Source: Geomonas limicola
GTDB taxonomy: Bacteria; Desulfobacterota; Desulfuromonadia; Geobacterales; Geobacteraceae
Assembly (NCBI RefSeq): GCF_014193675.1
Contig: NZ_BLXZ01000002.1
Location: 62,001 to 126,000 of the forward strand
DNA: 64,000 bases
Direction of reading: 5' to 3'
Shown: positions 56,891 through 64,000 of the stretch, piece by piece
Layout: the number at the start of each line of letters is the position of its first letter
Position numbering within the stretch: position 1 is the first letter of the stretch
Program-made: the position numbers and the translations under genes
Notes under the pieces: model-generated
Told to the model about the DNA's origin: nothing
What the model saw: only the letters and a program-made list of their open reading frames with translations
Databases searched by the model: none

Positions 56891-58297
56891 ATGAGACTGA
56901 ATACCAAGCTGGTGATGATCATGCTCTCCATGCTGATCATCGCCATGTTGATCCTCTTCATCCTGAACCAGTTCAGCCAAAACGACCTGGTCCAGGAGAT
57001 CCAGGAAAGTTCCACCGTGGTATCCAAGGCGATCCAGCTGAGCGTCGAAGATCTGACCTCCGAAACGGACGTAGAGTCCTCCCGCCTGAAGGAATATCTG
57101 CAGCAGGCACGCAACAAGGGCATCAGCCAGATCAACATCATCAACAACGAGGGCGAGATCATCAACTCGTCCGACCCGGAACAGGTCGGCAAAAAGCGCG
57201 AGATCAAGAAGCTGGAGAAGGGGCTCAAGGCCTCGCGGCGCGGCGTCGACTCCGGGACGCTCAAACCCTACGACCTGGTGGTACCGGTCATCGTGGGGGA
57301 CGAGCAGCTCGGTTACGTGCAGGTCAACATCCTGCTGGACAACATCCGGGACATCCAGCACGCCAACTTCGTCAGGCGCCTGGTAGCGACCAGCCTGGTC
57401 TTCCTGTTCGGCATGTTCCTCACCATCTTCCTGGCGCGGCGCTACACCTCGCCGATCCATCGGCTGGCCACCGGGGTGAAGGACGTCTCCGAGGGGGACC
57501 TGAGCGTCACCTTCGACGTGGCAAGCGACGACGAGATCGGCGAGCTGGCCCAGAACTTAAACGAGATGGTGGAGAAGCTCAAGGAGCGCGAACTGCTGGA
57601 GAAACGGCTCTACGAGGCGGAGCACCTCTCGAAGGTGGGGCAGCTCGCGTCCGGCATCGCCCACGAGATCAGGAACCCGCTCAACTACATAAGCCTCGCC
57701 ATCGACCACCTGAAGAGCGAGCTGTTACCGGCCTGCCAGGGGCGCGGCGCGGAACTCGAGTCGATCACCAACACCATCAAGGAAGAGGTGCGCAAGGCGA
57801 ACTACATGGTGCTCAACTTCATGAACTACGGGCGCCCCCTGAAGCTTCGCCTGCAGACGGTGCACTACCCGGAACTTCTGGACAAGGCGATGACCATCCT
57901 GGAGGACAAGCTGAAGGAGGCGCGCGTGGAAGTGCGCCGGGAGATCCCGGAGGGGCTCCCCGCCATGCTGGTCGACCCCGAGCTGATGCGCAACTGCCTG
58001 TGCAACTTCATCACGAACGCCGCCCAGGCCATGCCCCAGGGTGGAGTCATCACCCTGGGCGCCGGGGTGGACCAGGAGGCCGAAGAGGTCCGGCTGAGCT
58101 TCAGCGACCAGGGGGTGGGGATCGAACCCCAGGACCTGGAGAAGGTGTTCCAGCCCTACTTCACCACCAAGGAGGCGGGGATCGGCCTCGGGCTCGCCAT
58201 CACCGAGCGCATCATCAAGGAACACGGCGGGAGCCTCGAGGTGGAGAGCTGCCCGGGGTGCGGCACCACCTTCACCGTGCGCCTTCCCCTGCGCTAA
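56891..58297 (+). CDS. Sensor histidine kinase
   Basis: Membrane kinase of 468 residues. TM1 lies at 8-28, a periplasmic sensor at 29-162, TM2 at 163-182 and a HAMP domain at 183-236. The HisKA phosphoacceptor is H258 in QLASGIAHEIRNPLNYI. The HATPase has NAAQAMPQGGVI (N box), FSDQGVGIEP and GIGLGLAITERIIKEHGG. The partner is the NtrC-type regulator 55 bp downstream. The sensed signal is unknown. Confidence 0.93.
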   Translation: MRLNTKLVMIMLSMLIIAMLILFILNQFSQNDLVQEIQESSTVVSKAIQLSVEDLTSETDVESSRLKEYLQQARNKGISQINIINNEGEIINSSDPEQVGKKREIKKLEKGLKASRRGVDSGTLKPYDLVVPVIVGDEQLGYVQVNILLDNIRDIQHANFVRRLVATSLVFLFGMFLTIFLARRYTSPIHRLATGVKDVSEGDLSVTFDVASDDEIGELAQNLNEMVEKLKERELLEKRLYEAEHLSKVGQLASGIAHEIRNPLNYISLAIDHLKSELLPACQGRGAELESITNTIKEEVRKANYMVLNFMNYGRPLKLRLQTVHYPELLDKAMTILEDKLKEARVEVRREIPEGLPAMLVDPELMRNCLCNFITNAAQAMPQGGVITLGAGVDQEAEEVRLSFSDQGVGIEPQDLEKVFQPYFTTKEAGIGLGLAITERIIKEHGGSLEVESCPGCGTTFTVRLPLR

Positions 58298-58352
58298 CAC
58301 GATTTTCTCAACCGTAACCGTAACCTCAACCCGGTTTCAGATTGGAGCAGCA

Positions 58353-59720
<1,368 letters not shown>

Positions 59721-59745
59721 GCCGCCGGTTGAAAAGGAGTGCGTC

Positions 59746-62304
59746 ATGAATCTCGCCAGGACGCTCCACCGATTCACCGTAGTTCCCTCCCTCCCCAAGG
59801 AGCTGGCAGGGCTGGCCCGCATCGCCTACAACCTCTGGTGGAGCTGGGACGCCGACGCCATCGGCCTCTTTCGACGGCTCGACCCCGAGCTCTGGCGGGT
59901 CACCCGCCACAACCCGCTGGAAATGCTGGGGAGCCTGCAGCAGGCCACCCTGGAGAGCCTCATGGCGGACGAAGGGTTCATGTCCCACCTGGCCCAGGTG
60001 GAAGAGAGCCTGGACGCCTACCTCACCGCGCGCACCTGGTACCAGCGCCACGGCAACCCCGGTGCGCGCATCGCCTACTTCTCCATGGAGTTCGGGCTCC
60101 ACGAATCCCTCCCCATCTACTCCGGGGGGCTCGGCATCCTGGCCGGCGACCACCTGAAGTCGGCCAGCGACCTCGGGCTCCCGCTGGTCGGCGTCGGGCT
60201 CCTCTACCGCCAGGGGTACTTCCGCCAGTACCTGAACCTCGAGGGGTGGCAGCAGGAGATCTACCCGGAGAACGACTTCTACAACCTCCCCCTGCACCTG
60301 GAAAAGGACCCCTCCGGGCTGCCGCGGCTTTTGGAGCTGGACATCGCCGGGCGCGCCGTGAAGGTGCAGATCTGGCGGGTCCAGGTGGGGCGGGTGCGCC
60401 TCTACCTCCTCGACACCAACCTGGAGGTGAACCTCCCGGCAGACCGGGAGATCACCACCCGGCTCTACGGCGGCGACCAGGAGATGCGCATCAAGCAGGA
60501 GATCCTGCTGGGTATCGGCGGCATCCGGGCCCTGCGCTTCCTCGGGCTGGAACCCAACGTCTGCCACATGAACGAGGGGCACGCCGCCTTCCTCGCCCTG
60601 GAGCGCATCCGCACCCACATGGAGGAGGAGCGGCTCACCTTCCCCGAGGCGGTCGAGGCGGTGCGCGGCGGCAACATCTTCACCACCCACACCCCGGTCG
60701 AGGCGGGGATCGACCACTTCCCCCCCGACCTGCTGGAAAAGTACCTGGGGCACTACTACCGCGGACTCGGGCTCGCCCCGGAGGCCTTCCTCGCCCTCGG
60801 GATGCAGACCCCGGAGCGCGCGGGGGAGAGCTTCTGCATGGCGGTACTTGCCATGAAACTCTCCAACCACTCAAACGGCGTGAGCGAGCTGCACGGCGAG
60901 GTCTCCCGGAAGATGTGGGCGGACGTCTGGCCCGACCTCCCGGAGGAACAGCTGCCGCTCACCTCGATCACCAACGGGGTGCACCAGAACACCTGGCTCT
61001 CCGAGGAGATGGCGGCCCTCTTGGTGCGCTACCTGGGGACCCGCTGGATCGAGGAGCAGGGAGGCGAACAGATCTGGCACAAGGTGACCCGGATCCCCGA
61101 CGCCGAACTCTGGCGCACCCACCGCCGCGGCACCGCCCGCCTGGTGGACTACGCGCGGCGTACCCTCAAGGGGCAGCTGCAGCAATTGGAGGCGAGCGCC
61201 AAGGACATCGCCAACACCAATGAGGTGCTCGATCCCGAGATCCTCACCATCGGCTTCGCGCGCCGCTTCGCCACCTACAAGCGCGGCACGCTTTTGTTGC
61301 ACGACAAGGAGCGCCTGGCCGCCATCCTGAACCACCCCACCCGTCCGGTGCAGATCGTCTTCGCCGGCAAGGCGCACCCCGCCGACCACCAGGGGAAGGA
61401 GCTGATCCGGCAGATCGTGCAGCTCTCGCACCAGGAACGCTTCCGGCGTCGCATCGTCTTTCTCGAGGACTACGACATCTCGGTGGCGCGCCACCTGGTG
61501 CGCGGGGTCGACGTCTGGCTCAACACCCCTTTGAGGCCCCTGGAGGCGAGCGGCACCTCCGGCATGAAGGTCGCCTTCAACGGCGGGCTGAACCTGAGCA
61601 TCCTGGACGGCTGGTGGTGCGAGGGGTACCGGGGGAACAACGGCTGGGCCATCGGGCGCGGCGAGGTGTACGACGATCTCGCCTACCAGAACGAGGTGGA
61701 GAGCCGGGCCATCTACGACCTTCTGGAGAAGGAGATCGTACCGCTTTTCTACCACCGGGACGTGGACGGCATCCCGCGCGGCTGGACCGCCTGCATGAAG
61801 AACTCGCTGCAGTCGCTCTGCCCGGTGTTCTCCACGGACCGGATGGTGCGCGAGTACACCCGGCGCTGCTACCTGCCGGCCTACGAACACTGGGAGCGCC
61901 TGAACCGGGACGACAAGCGGCTCGCGGTGGAGCTTGCCCACTGGAAGGAGAAGCTGCACACCCTGTGGGGGCAGCTCTCCATCGACGAGGTGCAGGCCGA
62001 GATCGACCGCGAGGTCACCGTGGGGGACCGGCTTCCCATCAAGGTGCGCATCAGCACCGGCCAGATCCCGCTTTCGGAGATCGCCGTGGAGGCCTATTTC
62101 GGGGTCCTGGATTCGCGGGGGAGCATCATGGGGGGGGAACTGGTGTCGCTGGAACCGGCAGGGAGCGCGGAGAGCTGGAGCGGGCACTTCGAGGGGGAAC
62201 TCGAGTGCCGGTTCTGCGGGCGGCACGGCTTCATGCTGCGGATCATGCCGCGCCATCCCGAGCTCGGCCCGGTCTACGCGCCGGGGCTGGTGCTCTGGGG
62301 CTAG
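59746..62304 (+). CDS. glgP: Alpha-glucan (glycogen/maltodextrin) phosphorylase
   Basis: PLP-dependent GT35 enzyme of 852 residues, in the alpha-glucan phosphorylase subfamily with a shortened N-terminal domain (TIGR02094 type). Active-site segments include YFSMEFGLHESLPIYSGGLG, HMNEGHAAFLALERI, TTHTPVEAGIDHFP and RFATYKRGTLLL, and the PLP/phosphate site is EASGTSGMKVAFNGGLNLS. It releases glucose-1-phosphate from storage glucan. The C-terminal 100 residues are an extra beta-rich part typical of this subfamily. It converges on flhB with only 6 bp between the stops. Confidence 0.93.
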   Translation: MNLARTLHRFTVVPSLPKELAGLARIAYNLWWSWDADAIGLFRRLDPELWRVTRHNPLEMLGSLQQATLESLMADEGFMSHLAQVEESLDAYLTARTWYQRHGNPGARIAYFSMEFGLHESLPIYSGGLGILAGDHLKSASDLGLPLVGVGLLYRQGYFRQYLNLEGWQQEIYPENDFYNLPLHLEKDPSGLPRLLELDIAGRAVKVQIWRVQVGRVRLYLLDTNLEVNLPADREITTRLYGGDQEMRIKQEILLGIGGIRALRFLGLEPNVCHMNEGHAAFLALERIRTHMEEERLTFPEAVEAVRGGNIFTTHTPVEAGIDHFPPDLLEKYLGHYYRGLGLAPEAFLALGMQTPERAGESFCMAVLAMKLSNHSNGVSELHGEVSRKMWADVWPDLPEEQLPLTSITNGVHQNTWLSEEMAALLVRYLGTRWIEEQGGEQIWHKVTRIPDAELWRTHRRGTARLVDYARRTLKGQLQQLEASAKDIANTNEVLDPEILTIGFARRFATYKRGTLLLHDKERLAAILNHPTRPVQIVFAGKAHPADHQGKELIRQIVQLSHQERFRRRIVFLEDYDISVARHLVRGVDVWLNTPLRPLEASGTSGMKVAFNGGLNLSILDGWWCEGYRGNNGWAIGRGEVYDDLAYQNEVESRAIYDLLEKEIVPLFYHRDVDGIPRGWTACMKNSLQSLCPVFSTDRMVREYTRRCYLPAYEHWERLNRDDKRLAVELAHWKEKLHTLWGQLSIDEVQAEIDREVTVGDRLPIKVRISTGQIPLSEIAVEAYFGVLDSRGSIMGGELVSLEPAGSAESWSGHFEGELECRFCGRHGFMLRIMPRHPELGPVYAPGLVLWG

Positions 62305-62310
62305 GTTTTT

Positions 62311-63372
62311 CTACATCTTTCCTTTCAGGCTGTACACATAGGCCAGGATTTCCGCGACCGCCGCGAAGAGCGACTCGGGGATCTCCTGGCCTTCTTCCAC
62401 CTGGCCGTAGAGTTCGCGGGCCAGGAAGCGGTTCTCCACCAGGGTCACGTTGTTCTCCCGGGCTATGATCTTGATCTGCAGGGCCATCTGGTCCACCCCC
62501 TTGAACACCACGATCGGGGCGGCGTTCTTGGAGCGGTCGTACTTGAGCGCCACCGCGTAGTGGGTCGGGTTGGTGACCACGACGTCGGCGGTCGGGATGA
62601 TCTGGCGCATGCGGCGCCGGGCCATCTGGAACTGCTTCTGCTTGATCTTCCCCTTGACCGCCGGGTCCCCTTCGGCGTTTTTGTTCTCGTCCTTCACCTC
62701 CTGCTTGGTCATCTTCAGGTTTTCCAGGAAGCGCCACTTCACGAAGGCCAGGTCGACCACCGCGAGGACGATCAACACCCCGCAGGTGTGCAGCACGATC
62801 TTGAAGGCAAGGTGGCCGATGAACTCCAGGATCCCGGGGAGGTCGCGGTCCACCAGGTAGATGATCCCCTCCATCTCCTCGGTCAGGATCTTGTACGCCA
62901 TGTACCCCACGATCAAAAGTTTGACAAAGGACTTGGCCACCTCGAACAGGGAGTCCTTGTTGAAAAGCTTGCTGATCCCCTGCGCCGGGTTCAGCCGGGT
63001 GATGTCGAACTTGAGCTTCTCGGTGCTCAGCATCACCCCCCCCTGACTCATCTCCACCACGATCCCCGCCACCAACACGATCAGGACAAAGGGCCCCAGG
63101 ATGAGGGCCAGGCAACCGAACTGCTTGATGAGGAGCGCGTGCACCCCGGTGTAGGTGAGGTCGGTGCGGGTGATTCCCGCGAAGATGTCGTGCATGTTGC
63201 TTTTCAGCGTCTTGAGGATGATGCCGGAGGTGGCGTAGAGCCCGATCATCGCCGAAATGAGCGAGATCGCCGAAGTCATCTCGCGGCTGCGCGGCACGCT
63301 CCCCTTGCTCTTGGCCTCGTGGACCTTCTTGCTTGTCGGTTTTTCTGTTTTGGAATGTTTGTCGTCTGACAT
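62311..63372 (-). CDS. flhB: Flagellar biosynthesis protein FlhB
   Basis: Inner-membrane subunit of the flagellar type III export apparatus, 353 residues. The N-terminal KTEKPTSKKVHEAKSKGSVP is the FlhB/YscU hallmark, followed by four membrane segments. The cytoplasmic domain has the autocleavage site NPTH in ADVVVTNPTHYAVALKYD, and the conserved GVDQMALQIKIIARENNV and LYGQVEEGQEIPESLF. Cleavage at NPTH switches substrate class from rod-hook to filament. It lies 6 bp after fliR, its usual neighbour. Confidence 0.96.
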   Translation of the reverse strand: MSDDKHSKTEKPTSKKVHEAKSKGSVPRSREMTSAISLISAMIGLYATSGIILKTLKSNMHDIFAGITRTDLTYTGVHALLIKQFGCLALILGPFVLIVLVAGIVVEMSQGGVMLSTEKLKFDITRLNPAQGISKLFNKDSLFEVAKSFVKLLIVGYMAYKILTEEMEGIIYLVDRDLPGILEFIGHLAFKIVLHTCGVLIVLAVVDLAFVKWRFLENLKMTKQEVKDENKNAEGDPAVKGKIKQKQFQMARRRMRQIIPTADVVVTNPTHYAVALKYDRSKNAAPIVVFKGVDQMALQIKIIARENNVTLVENRFLARELYGQVEEGQEIPESLFAAVAEILAYVYSLKGKM

Positions 63373-63378
63373 GGCGGG

Positions 63379-64000
63379 CTAGGCGAGCAGCTTGAAGAGC
63401 ACGCGCATCTGCCCGGTCATCGCCCCGAAGGCGACCTCGAGGACGCGCAGGAAGACCGGCAGGGAGATCCCCAGGATCACGAAGCCGATGCCGATGTTCA
63501 AGGGCATGCTCACCATGAAGACGTTCATGGCGGGGAAGCTGCGGGCCACGATCCCCAGGGCAACCGAGGTGGCCAGAAGCGCCACGGCCACCGGTGCGGC
63601 GAGCTTGAGGGCGATGACGAAGACCCCGGTGGATGCGTCCACCAGGAACTTGAGGAGCTCGGGACTCGTGTGCCAGGCGCCCACCGGGATCACCTGGTAG
63701 CTCTCCACGATGCCGCGGATGAAGAAGTGGTGCACCCCCAGGGAGAGGAAGATGAGCGTTGCCAGCGCCCCCTGGAACATCGCCATGGTCGGCACGTTGT
63801 TCTGGGTGGTCGGGTCGAAGAGCGTCGCCATGGAGAGGCCGATCTGGGCACCCACCTGCTGTCCGCAGAACTCCACGGCGGCAAACACGAACTGGGAGAG
63901 GAGCCCCAGGGTGAGCCCGATCAGGCTCTCCAGGATGACCAGGAGCGCCAGGGAGATGATGTCGCTGGGGAGGGTGGCGAGGTGCGGTTTCACGATGGGG
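63379..64000 (-). CDS. fliR: Flagellar biosynthesis protein FliR, N-terminus outside the window
   Basis: Integral membrane subunit of the flagellar export gate. About 207 residues are visible; the family is normally near 260, and the frame is open to the window edge, so the true start lies beyond 64000. The segment ILESLIGLTLGLLSQFVFAAVEFCGQQVGAQIG includes the conserved EFCGQQVG-like part, and IGIVARSFPAMNVFMVSMPL-like sequence (seen as LGIVARSFPAMNVFMVSMPL) is the FliR signature. flhB follows after 6 bp. Confidence 0.94.
   Translation of the reverse strand, partial: PIVKPHLATLPSDIISLALLVILESLIGLTLGLLSQFVFAAVEFCGQQVGAQIGLSMATLFDPTTQNNVPTMAMFQGALATLIFLSLGVHHFFIRGIVESYQVIPVGAWHTSPELLKFLVDASTGVFVIALKLAAPVAVALLATSVALGIVARSFPAMNVFMVSMPLNIGIGFVILGISLPVFLRVLEVAFGAMTGQMRVLFKLLA

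Overview
The window looks like a chromosomal segment of a member of the Geobacteraceae (Geobacter/Citrifermentans/Geomonas type). It is GC-rich, with AT-rich stretches only in a few intergenic regions. It carries a multi-PAS hybrid kinase, sigma-54 response regulators, candidate -24/-12 promoters, SelA, an anaerobic cobamide lower-ligand enzyme (BzaF type) and many housekeeping genes shared with that family. I see no tRNA, rRNA, CRISPR array, intact insertion sequence or prophage. The species call is inference from gene content.

Layout. 1-9.2 kb: end of a sugar:cation symporter, a fibronectin-III lipoprotein, a periplasmic binding lipoprotein paired with a 1227-residue hybrid kinase, a degraded stretch with the tail of a LysR regulator, and comF. 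9.2-16.4 kb (minus strand): a LUD protein, a flavodoxin-fold reductase, gpmI, then a housekeeping run proB-proA-nadD-rsfS-rlmH. 16.4-22.3 kb: a DUF2062 protein, a PiT phosphate transporter with its PhoU-like partner, uppP, radC, two small proteins, and a 1 kb stretch that holds a 59-residue gene missed by length filters and a probable small RNA, both closed by minus-strand terminators. 22.3-28.3 kb: a YnbE/YdbL-like fused lipoprotein with a 1184-residue AsmA/YdbH-like protein (probable inner-to-outer membrane lipid bridge), then a long-form GAPDH. 28.6-31 kb: five small plus-strand genes. 31-36.8 kb: a sugar-phosphate isomerase-like protein, a TrkA-type channel, a GntR regulator, selA, ispD, ispF. 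36.9-40.2 kb: glnS and cysS.

40.2-43.6 kb is the most unusual part. A sigma-54 activator fused to an [FeFe]-hydrogenase-like iron-sulphur sensor lies between two copies of a TGTGCCA-N4-TGGCACA-like palindrome. One copy is its own upstream region. The other sits about 115 bp upstream of a good -24/-12 promoter that drives a 57-residue ribbon-helix-helix protein. A structured RNA lies just beyond that gene.

43.6-54.8 kb: a transglutaminase-like protein, a THUMP protein, and a ten-gene cobamide operon. The operon starts at a cobalamin riboswitch with a terminator against the cobU start codon and runs cobU-cobT-cobS-cobC-cbiA-bzaF-cbiM-cbiN-like-cbiQ-cbiO. It therefore joins lower-ligand synthesis, corrin ring amidation and nucleotide-loop assembly to cobalt import under one B12 switch. 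54.8-64 kb: engB, an HDOD protein, a 63-residue unknown, a histidine kinase/NtrC-type regulator pair, glgP, and the flagellar export genes flhB and fliR (cut by the window end).
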